Origin: Martinezella rhizogenes
GTDB lineage: Bacteria; Pseudomonadota; Alphaproteobacteria; Rhizobiales; Rhizobiaceae
Reading direction: 5' to 3'
Assembly: GCA_013322215.1 (NCBI GenBank)
Contig: JAAMEZ010000036.1
Coordinates: forward strand, 930,001 to 994,000
Length of the DNA: 64,000 bases
Shown here in pieces: positions 43,634 to 53,125 of this stretch (the stretch's first letter is position 1; each line of letters starts with the position of its first letter). The position numbers and the translations under genes were made by a program. The notes beneath the pieces were generated by a model. That model searched no databases. It was given only the letters and a program-made list of their open reading frames with translations, and was not told the DNA's origin.

Positions 43634-44881
43634 TTAGAACAGCGAGCTGAGACGCGTGTCGCCGGTGCGCGTCTTTCTGCCGTCGTCATTGACGACGACA
43701 GCCTCACCCTCGCGAAGTCCGTCCTTGATTTCTACATTCACGCGGTTGCGTATGCCGACGTCGACGTGACGCGCTTCGATGCTGCCGTTTTGGTTCGTCA
43801 CGAATACCTGCACATCCCCGGGCTTGCCCTCAACCGGATGGAGCGCCGCGGCGGGGATCCGCAAAACACCGGTCGCTGCCGCCTTTACAAAAAAGACCTG
43901 CGCACTCATCGACATCATTAGTTCGCCGTCGCGGTTGGGCACATCGAAAAGAGCATAATAGAGCACGACGTTATTGTCCGTGCTCGGCATAGGCTGAATC
44001 TGGCGAAGCGTTCCGGGAAACCGCTTGCCGCTCTCGCCGATCAAAGTGAAGTAGGCCCGCATGCCGAGCTTGAGCTTGCCGATATCCGCTTCGGAGACCT
44101 GCGCTTTCACGACCATCGTCGACAGGTCGGCAATGGTGACAATGGTGGGCGTAGTCTGGTTCGCATTGAGGGTCTGTCCCTGTTTTGCGGGATTGGCGAC
44201 GATGGTGCCTGAGAGGGGCGCATAGATTTTCGTGTAGCCGAGATCGACCTTGTCGCTGCCAAGCGTTGCCTGCTGCTTACGAATCTGCGCCTCGGTCGCG
44301 TCAAAGTCGGCCTGTGCCGAGGCAAGATCCGCAACGGCTTGATCCAGCGACGATTGCGCCATGCTTCTGGCCGCGACCAATGTGTGTTGCCGATCAATAT
44401 TGGTTTGTTTCAGGGCGAGCTGCGCCTTTTTTGCGATGCGCTGCGCCTCGAGCATCGCAAGTTCGGCGTCGTCGATTTCGAGCTTGTGCTCTGTCGGCGC
44501 GGGGTCGATTTCGGCAATGAGCTGGTTTTGAGTAACCATGTCGCCGATTTGAACATAAAGCGTTTTCAACTGGCCGGAGACCTGCGCACCGACATCAACC
44601 GACTTGACCGCTTCCAGCTTACCGACGGCGGTTACGCTATTTTCGATATCGCCGCGAACGACAGGTTGCGTCACCTTCGCACTCGCGGCCGGCCCAGTGG
44701 AATATTGGTTCCAAAACCAATAGCCCGTGCTTGCGACAGCAAGCAGAGCGATCAGGCGCAACCAGCCTCGGCTATGTTTTCTGCTGGTCTCAACGCCGGG
44801 TATCGTATTCAGCTCGTAACGACGCTCAGGTGAGAAGCCGCTTTGTTCTTCGCGGGAGGGGCTGTTTTTCTGAAGTGACAT
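43634..44881 (-). CDS. macA: MacA-type membrane-fusion protein
   Basis: 415 residues. One N-terminal membrane helix (LRLIALLAVASTGYWFW) is followed by a lipoyl/HlyD domain with a coiled-coil hairpin (LEIDDAELAMLEAQRIAKKAQLALKQT.. and SSLDQAVADLASAQADFDATEAQIRKQQATL), a beta-barrel domain (about 270-335) and a membrane-proximal tail. It links MacB to an outer-membrane channel. First gene of the macAB unit; no TolC gene is adjacent, so a shared channel is presumably used. Confidence 0.88.
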   Translation of the reverse strand: MSLQKNSPSREEQSGFSPERRYELNTIPGVETSRKHSRGWLRLIALLAVASTGYWFWNQYSTGPAASAKVTQPVVRGDIENSVTAVGKLEAVKSVDVGAQVSGQLKTLYVQIGDMVTQNQLIAEIDPAPTEHKLEIDDAELAMLEAQRIAKKAQLALKQTNIDRQHTLVAARSMAQSSLDQAVADLASAQADFDATEAQIRKQQATLGSDKVDLGYTKIYAPLSGTIVANPAKQGQTLNANQTTPTIVTIADLSTMVVKAQVSEADIGKLKLGMRAYFTLIGESGKRFPGTLRQIQPMPSTDNNVVLYYALFDVPNRDGELMMSMSAQVFFVKAAATGVLRIPAAALHPVEGKPGDVQVFVTNQNGSIEARHVDVGIRNRVNVEIKDGLREGEAVVVNDDGRKTRTGDTRLSSLF

Positions 44882-45057
44882 ATCGCAGGAGGCACTCGGG
44901 GAAAGGAATTGTCGTGAACCTTGCTCAAGGAATAGTCCGGATCTGCATCGTCATCGTTCGCTCCCTCAGGTTGGCCGGAGTCGATCGAGCAGCGGCTTTG
45001 GAAGGCAATAACGCAATTGCCGCATTCTGCTCTCCCAAGATTGATCGCGATCGTGAG

Positions 45058-45080
45058 AGAGCGCCCCGATCGGGCGCTCT
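45058..45080. terminator. Hairpin downstream of the small exported gene
   Basis: AGAGCGCCC (45058-45066) pairs with GGGCGCTCT (45072-45080), a 9-bp stem with a 5-base loop, just past the stop of the minus-strand gene 45095-45370. Downstream sequence has no T-run on the minus strand. Confidence 0.55.
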
Positions 45081-45094
45081 TTCGCAGTCCTTGT

Positions 45095-45370
45095 TCAGTT
45101 GATCCAACCCTGGCCCGAGAAGCCGCAGGTGAATTCTTCAATCAGGCTGCGCCAGTACCATGCATCCGAGCAGGAATTCACCAGCGCCACTTGTACCGGC
45201 TCAGCGGACATGCGGGCTGCGGAAAGCTGCAATGCGCCTTTCTGCGAGGGGACGGCAACGTCGGTCAGGCTGTTGTCGGCCGCATGCGGAATGCTGGCGA
45301 TTGCCATGGCGGGCAGAGACGCAGATGCGAGCGCGCAGCCCAAAACGATCGAGGTGATTTTCTTACGCAA
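45095..45370 (-). CDS. Small exported protein, unknown function
   Basis: 91 residues with a clear signal peptide (RKKITSIVLGCALASASLPAMAIAS), cleaved near residue 23. The mature part of about 65 residues has Cys in NSCSDAW and FTCGF, which may pair, and several Trp near the C-terminus. AGGAGGAT lies just upstream of the ATG. It stands alone between the macA gene and a spacer. I do not recognise the family. Confidence 0.6.
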   Translation of the reverse strand: MRKKITSIVLGCALASASLPAMAIASIPHAADNSLTDVAVPSQKGALQLSAARMSAEPVQVALVNSCSDAWYWRSLIEEFTCGFSGQGWIN

Positions 45371-46006
45371 AGGAGGATCCTCCGTGTTGATGAAACCGCC
45401 GCTGATAGCAGTTGACTATCGGAAGTCGATGGGGGGGCGAGCGGGGACCCTGCAATCTGCACGGATGTGCACTCTTTGTGGACCAGCTTGCACCAATCGA
45501 TAATCGGACTGTCGGACGCTATCCTCTTGATCGGACAGTCCCTCCGGCAAGCAAGATTCCTTTAGGTAGATGACGTGCGCCTTCGAACGGCGGCACGGGC
45601 ATACCTTGTCGAGTGGATAAGCTAACCTATTCAAAGACCAATTGATCTTGATTTGCCGAGACGGTTCAAACGTCATGCAGCATGAAGTTCCCCATATCGT
45701 TCAATCGACGATGCAACTCGTAACTGCCGCTGTATCACAATATTCGGACCAAATGTCCGAGTCGGCCGGCACCCGCCAATCAGCCAAGCGACACCTTTGG
45801 AGTGGCGCATGTTTCGACGGTCAACTGAAAACATCTCACAAGCCACTCACAAGATTTTTATAAATTAGAGCAACCTAAATTTGCGAAGGCTATTTTCTTC
45901 CCGCCGCCCATACCTATCTCGCACTTGCGAAATGATCGCGCATTCCAACCCGCCGGGCATGGGTACGCCCCCTGCCTGCCGTCCGGCCCATCACAAGGAC
46001 TCGACA
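45371..46006. other. Spacer before the carbonic anhydrase
   Basis: No convincing gene. It carries two inverted repeats sharing a GGAC core: GGACTGTC/GACAGTCC (45506-45513 and 45534-45541) and TCGGAC-CAAAT-GTCCGA (45744-45760). These may be regulator sites for the downstream operon, but there is no direct evidence. Confidence 0.35.
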
Positions 46007-46696
46007 ATGGGTGATTTGCTTAAAGGTATCTCCAGCTTTCGCGGTGCCGTCTTTCCAGACCATCAGGCACTTTATCGCAAGCTGGCAGAGGAGGGGCAGC
46101 AGCCGCAAGCGCTGATGATTTCCTGCGCCGACAGCCGGGTGATGCCTGAAACGATCACGCAATCTGGTCCCGGCGAACTCTTCGTCTGCCGGAATGCCGG
46201 AAATATCGTCCCTCCCTTTTCCACGGCCAATGGCGGCGTATCATCGGCGATAGAATATGCGGTCGTCGCACTCGGCGTTCGTGATATCATCGTCTGCGGG
46301 CATTCCGATTGCGGCGCGATGAAAGGGCTTTGCCATCCCGATCTCCTGAAGCCGATGCCGAATGTCGCTGCCTGGCTGAAACACAGCCATGCCGCCCATT
46401 CGATTGTCTGTGAAGCTTATCCTGTTGATCTGCCCGAGCGCCAAAGGGTTCGCGCCATCGCCATGGAAAACGTCGTTGTCCAGCTTGACCATCTGCGCAC
46501 ACATCCTTCGGTCGCGGCCAAGCTGGCGACCAACGACATTACCCTGCATGGTTGGTTCTTCGATATCGAGACGGGAGAGGTGCTCGTCTATGACGGTGCC
46601 GCCGCTCGCTTCACGGAAATCCTTGAGGACAGGCCCTTGCCTGTCGCGGTTAAGGGTCGCGGTCGCCCGCATGTGATCCCGCAAGCCGCGGAGTAG
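46007..46696 (+). CDS. Beta-class carbonic anhydrase
   Basis: 229 residues. Zinc ligands Cys40, His99 and Cys102 and the Asp42-Arg44 dyad are visible in SCADSRV and GHSDCGAMKG, with RNAGNIVPP between. It interconverts CO2 and bicarbonate in the cytoplasm. ATG 46007 begins the family's usual start; the longer frame from 45881 lacks domain features. It lies four bases before a SulP transporter gene, a pairing seen where bicarbonate uptake and CO2 hydration are coupled. Confidence 0.9.
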   Translation: MGDLLKGISSFRGAVFPDHQALYRKLAEEGQQPQALMISCADSRVMPETITQSGPGELFVCRNAGNIVPPFSTANGGVSSAIEYAVVALGVRDIIVCGHSDCGAMKGLCHPDLLKPMPNVAAWLKHSHAAHSIVCEAYPVDLPERQRVRAIAMENVVVQLDHLRTHPSVAAKLATNDITLHGWFFDIETGEVLVYDGAAARFTEILEDRPLPVAVKGRGRPHVIPQAAE

Positions 46697-46700
46697 ATCG

Positions 46701-48227
46701 ATGATATCAAGCCCTTTTCTTTCGCGAGACTTCGCGTCGTCGCTCGTCGTGTTTCTCGTTGCTATACCGCTTTGCCTCGGGATTGCTGTGGCCTCAGGAG
46801 TTCCGGTGGCCATGGGCCTCATTTCAGGCATTGTCGGCGGCATCGTCGTTGGCCTTTTGGCCGGCTCTCCACTTCAGGTGTCAGGTCCGGCCGCCGGCCT
46901 TGCCGTGATCGTCTTCGGTTTTGTCGAGCAACATGGCATCACCATGCTCGGACCGGTTCTCATCGTCGCGGGATTTCTGCAGGTCCTTGCTGGATTCCTG
47001 CGGATTGGTTCGTGGTTCCGGGCAATCTCGCCTGCTGTCGTTCATGGCATGCTTGCAGGCATCGGCATCCTCATCATTCTTGGCCAGATCCATGTGCTGA
47101 TGGGGGCAAGACCGGCTGCCGGAGGCATCGAGAACGTCACCGCCATGGAGCAGACCTTCGCTCGCGTATGGGGCGCGGGGCTGACGCGAGAAGCGGTCGC
47201 TCTCCTCGTGGGTCTGATTTCCTTACTTGCCATGATCGCCTGGGAGAAGTTCAGGCCGAAGTCACTGATACTGGTACCCGGTGCCCTGGTGGGGGTCGCG
47301 GCCGGTACGATATTGACGGTCGGGATGCAGTTGCCGATCGCACGAGTGGAGGTGCCGTCCTCTCTCATCGAAAGCATTACACTGCCGACGCTCGATGGCT
47401 TTGCCAGACTGGTCGAGCCCGGTATCATCGTGACAACACTGGTCATAGCGGTGATCGCCAGTGCGGAAACGCTGCTGTCGTCCGCCGCGGTTGATCGCAT
47501 GCACGATGGCGTGCGCACCCGCTTCAACAAGGAGCTGTTTGCCCAGGGCATCGGCAACGGACTTTGCGGTCTGCTGGGTGCGTTGCCGATTACCGGTGTC
47601 ATCGTCAGATCGTCCGCCAATATTCAGGCCGGCGCACGGACCCGGGCGTCGGCCGTTCTGCACGGTGTTTGGATCCTTGGGCTCGTAGCATTTCTACCGC
47701 AGCTGCTCGCGATGGTGCCGCTGACGGCGCTTGCCGCGGTCCTGCTTGTGACAGGATGGCGGCTGATCAGTCTCCATCATGTCCGGCACCTCTTCAATCA
47801 TCACGGCTGGGTTCCCGTCGGGATTTGGACCGCGACGGTGGCAATGGTGGTGCTTCAGGATCTGCTCGTCGGCGTGGCACTCGGCCTTGCGCTATCCATA
47901 CTGGAAATCCTTCCGTATCTGCGCCGTAAACTTGCCATCGACAGGTTGGAGGAGGACGAAACCATCCATCTCGACCTCGTTGGCGTGGCCACATGCAAGG
48001 ACGTTCCTACCCTGCTCAACATGCTGGAAACGCTTCCCGAGGGCCGTAAGATCAGGGTTGCGGGCGCTCGCCTGCACTACCTTGACCATACAAGCGCCGA
48101 GACCCTGCGTGAATGGCTGAAACGACAGAAGAAATTAGGGCGCCTCGTCGAAATTGAGCATCCGCCGGTCGGGCGCCACCGGCGGCTAAAACCGATCTTT
48201 GAACGGCTGTCAGAGGAAGTTGCCTGA
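46701..48227 (+). CDS. SulP-family anion (probably bicarbonate) transporter
   Basis: 508 residues with about eleven helices. The start DFASSLVVFLVAIPLCLGIAVASGVPVAMGLISGIVGGIVVGLLAGSPLQVSGPAAGL is the SulP signature; a truncated STAS-like domain lies at the C-terminus (about 435-495, HLDLVGVATCKDVPTLLNMLETLP). The stand-alone family transports sulphate, bicarbonate or other anions. Coupling to a carbonic anhydrase four bases upstream points to bicarbonate. A terminator-like hairpin follows at 48265. Confidence 0.88.
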   Translation: MISSPFLSRDFASSLVVFLVAIPLCLGIAVASGVPVAMGLISGIVGGIVVGLLAGSPLQVSGPAAGLAVIVFGFVEQHGITMLGPVLIVAGFLQVLAGFLRIGSWFRAISPAVVHGMLAGIGILIILGQIHVLMGARPAAGGIENVTAMEQTFARVWGAGLTREAVALLVGLISLLAMIAWEKFRPKSLILVPGALVGVAAGTILTVGMQLPIARVEVPSSLIESITLPTLDGFARLVEPGIIVTTLVIAVIASAETLLSSAAVDRMHDGVRTRFNKELFAQGIGNGLCGLLGALPITGVIVRSSANIQAGARTRASAVLHGVWILGLVAFLPQLLAMVPLTALAAVLLVTGWRLISLHHVRHLFNHHGWVPVGIWTATVAMVVLQDLLVGVALGLALSILEILPYLRRKLAIDRLEEDETIHLDLVGVATCKDVPTLLNMLETLPEGRKIRVAGARLHYLDHTSAETLREWLKRQKKLGRLVEIEHPPVGRHRRLKPIFERLSEEVA

Positions 48228-48264
48228 TCGGCGGAGAATGCATCAGGTAGCTAGCGACAATGTT

Positions 48265-48287
48265 CTTGCCCCGCTTACCGGGGCAAG
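48265..48287. terminator. Bidirectional hairpin terminator
   Basis: CTTGCCCCG (48265-48273) and CGGGGCAAG (48279-48287) form a 9-bp stem with a 5-base loop, between the convergent SulP gene and the response-regulator gene. Confidence 0.65.
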
Positions 48288-48363
48288 GCGAAGAGCAAGA
48301 AGCGAAGCGCTAAACATCACGTTTATTTCCATTGCTGCGGCCATATGAGGTGACGCATTGCAA

Positions 48364-48813
48364 TCACGCCTTGTTGGCATTCAGTCTCTGCAGCTCCAGA
48401 AAGAGGAGGCGCGTTTCGAGCAGATTGACGATGCGCAGCACCGTCTCCACGGCGTCGAGCGGTTTCACGAGGAAGTCTTTGGCGCCTAGCGAGAGCGCGC
48501 GTCGGCGGGTTTCGATCGAAACGTCCGCCGTAAGCACGATGACGGGAACGAAGGTTTGCTGTCCGATGAGGCGCGAAAAGGCCTCCAGCAGCTGAAAGCC
48601 GTCGACATGCGGCATCATGAGGTCCAGAAGCACGATGTCCGGCTGCAGGCTTCGAAAAAGATCCACGGCGTTGCGGGGATCGGACGTGGAGCTGATCTTG
48701 CCAAAGCCTTCGCGCTGCAAAAGCCGCGTGAGCAGGGTGACGTTTGCCGGTTCGTCGTCGATGATCAGTATCTGGGCCTCGGCGGGGATGTCGATCGTCG
48801 TGTTCAGTTGCAT
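48364..48813 (-). CDS. Single-domain response regulator
   Basis: 149 residues, receiver only. The acidic pocket is LIIDDEP (Asp19, Asp20), the phosphorylation site Asp64 in VLLDLMMP, and the conserved Lys117 in FLVKPLD. No output domain follows, so it is a phosphorelay or CheY-like element. The start overlaps the end of the hybrid kinase gene by ten bases, so the two are co-translated and probably interact. Confidence 0.88.
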   Translation of the reverse strand: MQLNTTIDIPAEAQILIIDDEPANVTLLTRLLQREGFGKISSTSDPRNAVDLFRSLQPDIVLLDLMMPHVDGFQLLEAFSRLIGQQTFVPVIVLTADVSIETRRRALSLGAKDFLVKPLDAVETVLRIVNLLETRLLFLELQRLNANKA

Positions 48814-51149
48814 GTCAGATCTTCTATTGTTCGTACAAGGAGACGCAGGTCGAGGGGCTTGGTCAAATAGCCCGCCGCTTGACCCGCCTTGGCCTTCTGG
48901 CGGCTCTCACCCGTGGCATCGGCGCTGACAACGACAACGGGGATCGTCTGCGTCCTCCGGTCACTTTTTAGCCGCAAGAGAACGTCAAGGCCGCTGATAT
49001 CGGGCAGGTCGAGATCGAGAAGGATCAGGTCGGGCTGATGTTCGACGGCAAGAGCAAGGCCCTGTTCGCCCAAGATGGCCGGTATCACCTTGCAATCGAA
49101 GCTACGCGTCATTGCATTCTCGACCAGGCTGAGGTTGTGGGGATTGTCCTCGACACACAGGACTTTGGCAATTCCGCCGCCTCTCGTCCCCAAGGCCGCG
49201 ATCGGCGCCGATTGGGCCTGCTCGGTATGTTCGTTGCTCTCGCTGACAGGCAGGTGCAGAGAAAATACGCTTCCCAGATGCGAGGTTCGCACGAGCTCCA
49301 AGCCGCCGCCCATGGCCTCCATCAGATGCTTGGACAGGGCAAGGCCCAATCCCGTGCCGCTTGTCGCATTGCGGTCCTTGCCGAGCCGTTCAAAGGGCTG
49401 AAACAGGCGTTCGATTTCATCGGCGGCGATCCCGCCTCCGCTATCGCTAATTTCGATCGCAAGCTCCTCCGCCCGGTTCCTGCGCGCCGCGACGGTGACG
49501 CTGCCCCCCGCATGGTTGAACTTGATGGCGTTCGACAGCAGATTGAGCAGCACTTGCAGCAGCCGCCGCCGATCCGCATGCGAGTAGGCCCGCGCCAGCT
49601 CAGCGTCGTCAAGATGCAGGTCGATGTTTCGTTCCCGCGCCAGCGGCCGCGCCAACGCGATCGCTTCACGCAGAACCTCGGTCACGTCGATCTGTTCGAT
49701 CAACAGATCCATTCGTCCGGCTTCGATCCTGGCAATATCGAGGACTTCGTCGATGAGGCTTAACAGATGCCGGCCGGCCATCAGGATCTGCTTGATGGAA
49801 GATTGCGACTCTTCATCGCGAAGATCCATCTCAAGGATTTGGCCAAAGCCCAGGATCGAGTTGAGGGGAGTGCGCAGCTCGTGGCTCATGCGCGACAAAA
49901 ACTCACTCTTGGCCCGGCTTGCGCGCTCAGCCTCCTGGCGTGCCGCAAGCAGGGCTTCCTCAGCCTTTTTTCTGTCCGTCATATCGCGGGTGATCTTGGA
50001 AAAACCGCGTGATTTGCCTTGGTCGTCCTGAAGGGCGGTGACGACCACGTTGGCCCAGAAGCGCGAGCCGTCCTTGCGGATACGCCAGCCTTCGTCCTCG
50101 ACCCGCCCATATGTCTTGGCCTGTGAGAGTTCCTGCGCGGGATGGGTTCTGCGTGTTTCCTCGGGGTAAAACGTGGAAAAATGTTCGCCTATGACCTCAT
50201 CCGCCTTGTAGCCTGTAATCCGTTCGGCTCCGCTATTCCAGCTGACGACATGACCGGCGTCGTTCAGGCCGAAAATACCATAGTCGTGCACGCCATCCAC
50301 CAGGAGGCGGAAGCGCTCCTCGCTTTCACGCAATGCATCCTCGCGCGCCTTGAGCAGACGGCTCGCATCCTCAAGCGCCGCCGCAAGTTCACCCAGCTCG
50401 TCGCGTGCCGTCGGGAAGCGTTCCAGCTCCCGCCCGCCGGCAAGCTTGTGGGCGGCCTCCTTGAGAACACCGACACGCCGGACGATCCCGTTGGACATGA
50501 GGATGATGGCCGTGATGCCGCCGAGCAGTCCGAAGAGAGCACCGAACAAGGTGATCCATTGCGCGCGGTCACGAATGGCGTCGGCCTCTCCGGTCCGGAT
50601 CGCCAGCAGCACATCTTCCCGCTCGCGCATTTGGTCGATCTTCGTTCGAAGCGTATCCAGCAGCGCCTTGTTTTCGATCAGGGTCCTGCGGATCTCCTCT
50701 GTGGTCGGCTGTCCAGCTTTGCCGGCGGTATCGCTGAGCGCGCTCAGGCCTTTGAGTTTTTGCATCACCAGCGGCTCCATCTCGTCGAGCCGGGCGAGCT
50801 GTTCTCCATCTCTGATCCTCGGCCGCATGGACGCGAACACCCCAGGAAGCTCCGCTCGTGCCTTGTCGAAGGGCGCAAGGAAAGCCTGGTTGTCGGTGAG
50901 GAGATACCCGCGTACGCCGGAAGCCGCTTCGGCGAGAAGAGCGTGCAGCTCCAGAATGTCCGATTGGATCGACAAAGTCACCCGCACATAGTTTTCCGCC
51001 CTGCGGCTCTCGCGATCCGCAAAGAAGACCGAGGTCAGGGCAATGAAGAAGCAGATCAACGGAACGGCGATGACAATCAGCCCCTTGAGTGCAAGGGGTA
51101 GATCAAGAAAGCTCTTCGATAGCGAGGCAGACAGGCGTCGGTGGATCAT
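48804..51149 (-). CDS. Hybrid sensor histidine kinase (CHASE3-HAMP-PAS-HisKA-HATPase-REC)
   Basis: 781 residues. Two membrane helices (about 22-43 and 198-218) enclose a CHASE3-type sensor region with RGYLLTDNQAFLAPF. HAMP (about 220-270), PAS (about 275-395), HisKA with the phospho-accepting His423 in MSHELRTPLN, HATPase (NLLSNAIKFN, SDSGGGI, GTGLGLALS) and a C-terminal receiver (phospho-Asp in LILLDLDLP) follow. The ATG overlaps the NarL-type regulator's stop (ATGA), and its own end overlaps the single-domain regulator. It may feed a phosphorelay to that protein. Confidence 0.9.
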   Translation of the reverse strand: MIHRRLSASLSKSFLDLPLALKGLIVIAVPLICFFIALTSVFFADRESRRAENYVRVTLSIQSDILELHALLAEAASGVRGYLLTDNQAFLAPFDKARAELPGVFASMRPRIRDGEQLARLDEMEPLVMQKLKGLSALSDTAGKAGQPTTEEIRRTLIENKALLDTLRTKIDQMREREDVLLAIRTGEADAIRDRAQWITLFGALFGLLGGITAIILMSNGIVRRVGVLKEAAHKLAGGRELERFPTARDELGELAAALEDASRLLKAREDALRESEERFRLLVDGVHDYGIFGLNDAGHVVSWNSGAERITGYKADEVIGEHFSTFYPEETRRTHPAQELSQAKTYGRVEDEGWRIRKDGSRFWANVVVTALQDDQGKSRGFSKITRDMTDRKKAEEALLAARQEAERASRAKSEFLSRMSHELRTPLNSILGFGQILEMDLRDEESQSSIKQILMAGRHLLSLIDEVLDIARIEAGRMDLLIEQIDVTEVLREAIALARPLARERNIDLHLDDAELARAYSHADRRRLLQVLLNLLSNAIKFNHAGGSVTVAARRNRAEELAIEISDSGGGIAADEIERLFQPFERLGKDRNATSGTGLGLALSKHLMEAMGGGLELVRTSHLGSVFSLHLPVSESNEHTEQAQSAPIAALGTRGGGIAKVLCVEDNPHNLSLVENAMTRSFDCKVIPAILGEQGLALAVEHQPDLILLDLDLPDISGLDVLLRLKSDRRTQTIPVVVVSADATGESRQKAKAGQAAGYLTKPLDLRLLVRTIEDLTCN

Positions 51150-51799
51150 AGACGTTCCCGATCGACCAGCCCGGCTTTGACGGCGACGACGGCCGCCTGT
51201 GTCCGGTCGTTGACCCGGAGCTTGAAGAGAATGCGTTCGACATGCACCTTGACCGTGCCGGGTGCGATCGAGAGCGCCTTGGCAATTTCCTTGTTTGTCT
51301 CGCCAGTCGTCATGCGCTCGAGAATCTCGCGTTCGCGCACGGTCAGCCGTTCCATGGCGATTTCGCCGGCCGCCTCGGGTGAAACGCGCCGCAACAGGCG
51401 CCGCATCAGCTCGATATTGAAGAAGGATTGCCCCGCGGCGACATTGCGTATCATCTGCAGCAACTCGTCGCGCCGGATGTCCTTGAGCGCATAGCCGCTC
51501 GCTCCGGCCTTGATCGCGGCTTCCAGATAGTCGACGCTGTCATGCATGGTCAGCATGATGATACGGGTTGAAGGCGATTTGGCGCCTATCTCGGCCGCCG
51601 CCTCCAGCCCGTCCATCCCGCCCATGCGGATGTCCAGCAGAGCAACGTCGGGGCGCAGCGTTTCGCAAAGCGAGACGGCGGCACCGCCATCGGCTGCCTC
51701 GCCGACGACCTCGATATCGTCTGCGGTGGACAGGATGGCCCTGAGGCCGGAACGAGCAAGATCGTGATCGTCCGCGATCAATATTCGGAGGCGCTTCAA
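51146..51799 (-). CDS. NarL/FixJ-type response regulator
   Basis: 217 residues. Receiver: DDH pair near residue 10, phospho-Asp56 in VALLDIRMG, Lys in YALKDI. A LuxR-type HTH follows (about 155-215): LTVREREILERMTTGETNKEIAKALSIAPGTVKVHVERILFKLRV. I take the TTG at 51799, which overlaps the stop of the upstream kinase as TTGA, mirroring the ATGA coupling elsewhere in the unit; the longer frame to 52048 is antisense-like shadow. Its partner kinase is the gene upstream. Confidence 0.88.
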   Translation of the reverse strand: MKRLRILIADDHDLARSGLRAILSTADDIEVVGEAADGGAAVSLCETLRPDVALLDIRMGGMDGLEAAAEIGAKSPSTRIIMLTMHDSVDYLEAAIKAGASGYALKDIRRDELLQMIRNVAAGQSFFNIELMRRLLRRVSPEAAGEIAMERLTVREREILERMTTGETNKEIAKALSIAPGTVKVHVERILFKLRVNDRTQAAVVAVKAGLVDRERL

Positions 51800-52932
51800 G
51801 AGGGTTCTTTCACTGGATTTATAATGGGTGCTCGCGCGAGGATGGCTGTTCCCGCGCCTGGTGTCGAGCGGATGGTCAAAGAACCTCCAATCAGGGTCAT
51901 TCGTTCTCGCATGGCCGACAGGCCAACGCCCCAGCCATTCCTGGCATTGGGAGCCGGCGTGACAGCGATACCGCAACCATTGTCGGTTATCGTGAGGGTG
52001 ACGGATTGCGGATCTTCCGTTGAAAGCCGCACCTCGATCCGGCTGCATGAGGAGTGCTTCACGGCGTTCGCCAATGCCTCCTGCGCGACCCGGTAGAATG
52101 TAACCTCGAACGGGCCGCTCAGCCGCTGGCCGTTCAGGTCCGACTGAAAGGCGACGTCTTTGTCCGTAATGCTGTCGAGCCGCGCGCGCAGAGCCGCTTC
52201 GAGCCCCAGATCATCGAGTTCGGCCGGACGAAGCGCGGCAATCGCGCCCCTCACATCCCGAATGGACATTCGAGCGATTTCAATGCCGCTCTCGATCGCT
52301 TGCTTGGCCGCGCCCGCGTCATGCACCGCGATACCCGCTGCCTCGAGGTGAAAAAGCAGGCTTACCAAAGACTGGGCCACGCCATCATGCAGGTCGTAGG
52401 CGACCCGGCGGCGCTCCTGCTCCTGCGCACCAATCATGGCCTCCACCAGGCGAGCCAGATCGCGCTCGCGTGCCTGAAGGTCCATCGTCAATTGCTTCTG
52501 AATGGACTGCTGGCGTTCGGCCGCCAAAAATACGGCAAGCTGATCCGCCACGATCTGGATCGTGCTGCGATCGTCCTCATGGATGGGGAACGCGGGCTGG
52601 GACAGACGAAGCTCCAGCTGCTCGCCGTCCCTCCATGCCGTACCGATGAACCTGGTTTCGGCGGGATCAATCATTGGCCGCTGCTGTCCGTTTTGCCCGA
52701 CGCATTGCCACGTTTCTCCGCTCTGCGAACGAAGCGAAGCCGCCGTTGCCCCGGCAAAGACGACGATTGCGGTCAAGGCCTCATGCACGGACGTCTCGGA
52801 CGGCGATCGATCAAGCGTGGAGCGCACGTCGACAATCAGCCTCAAGCGGGCGGCTTTAGCCTCGGCGTCTCGATAAAGCCGCCGCAACTCCCGAATGGGT
52901 GACGCTATCGCGTCGTCGTTTGCGTCTTCCAT
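51796..52932 (-). CDS. NarL-type sensor histidine kinase (cytoplasmic, HisKA_3)
   Basis: 378 residues with no membrane segment. Residues about 30-140 look like a degenerate GAF sensor. The phosphorylation site His182 is in ERRRVAYDLHDGVAQSLVSLLFHLE, typical of HisKA_3 kinases; the ATPase domain has QEALANAVKHS, DNGCGI and GWGVGLSAMRERM. It should phosphorylate the NarL-type regulator whose gene overlaps its stop. It is the first gene of the four-gene two-component unit. Divergent from the exported protein at 53126. Confidence 0.9.
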   Translation of the reverse strand: MEDANDDAIASPIRELRRLYRDAEAKAARLRLIVDVRSTLDRSPSETSVHEALTAIVVFAGATAASLRSQSGETWQCVGQNGQQRPMIDPAETRFIGTAWRDGEQLELRLSQPAFPIHEDDRSTIQIVADQLAVFLAAERQQSIQKQLTMDLQARERDLARLVEAMIGAQEQERRRVAYDLHDGVAQSLVSLLFHLEAAGIAVHDAGAAKQAIESGIEIARMSIRDVRGAIAALRPAELDDLGLEAALRARLDSITDKDVAFQSDLNGQRLSGPFEVTFYRVAQEALANAVKHSSCSRIEVRLSTEDPQSVTLTITDNGCGIAVTPAPNARNGWGVGLSAMRERMTLIGGSLTIRSTPGAGTAILARAPIINPVKEPS

Positions 52933-53125
52933 ATGCGTTCTGGTCCTTTGGACGTCCTGGCGCTCCCTAGATCCCTAGATAGTGTGTCCGTCGGCCACAA
53001 TACATAGGCCATCCGGCATATGCGATTGCCGCCATGCGGCAGACGCGGGAAGAGAAGCGGCAAACCATCTCTAGGAAGCCGGCGCGGATTGTCGCCGGGG
53101 CACAAGACCGAAGATGGAGACTGAC

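Noticed and set aside
50142..51101. 319-codon plus-strand frame opposite the hybrid kinase
   Set aside because: Antisense shadow of a well-supported kinase.
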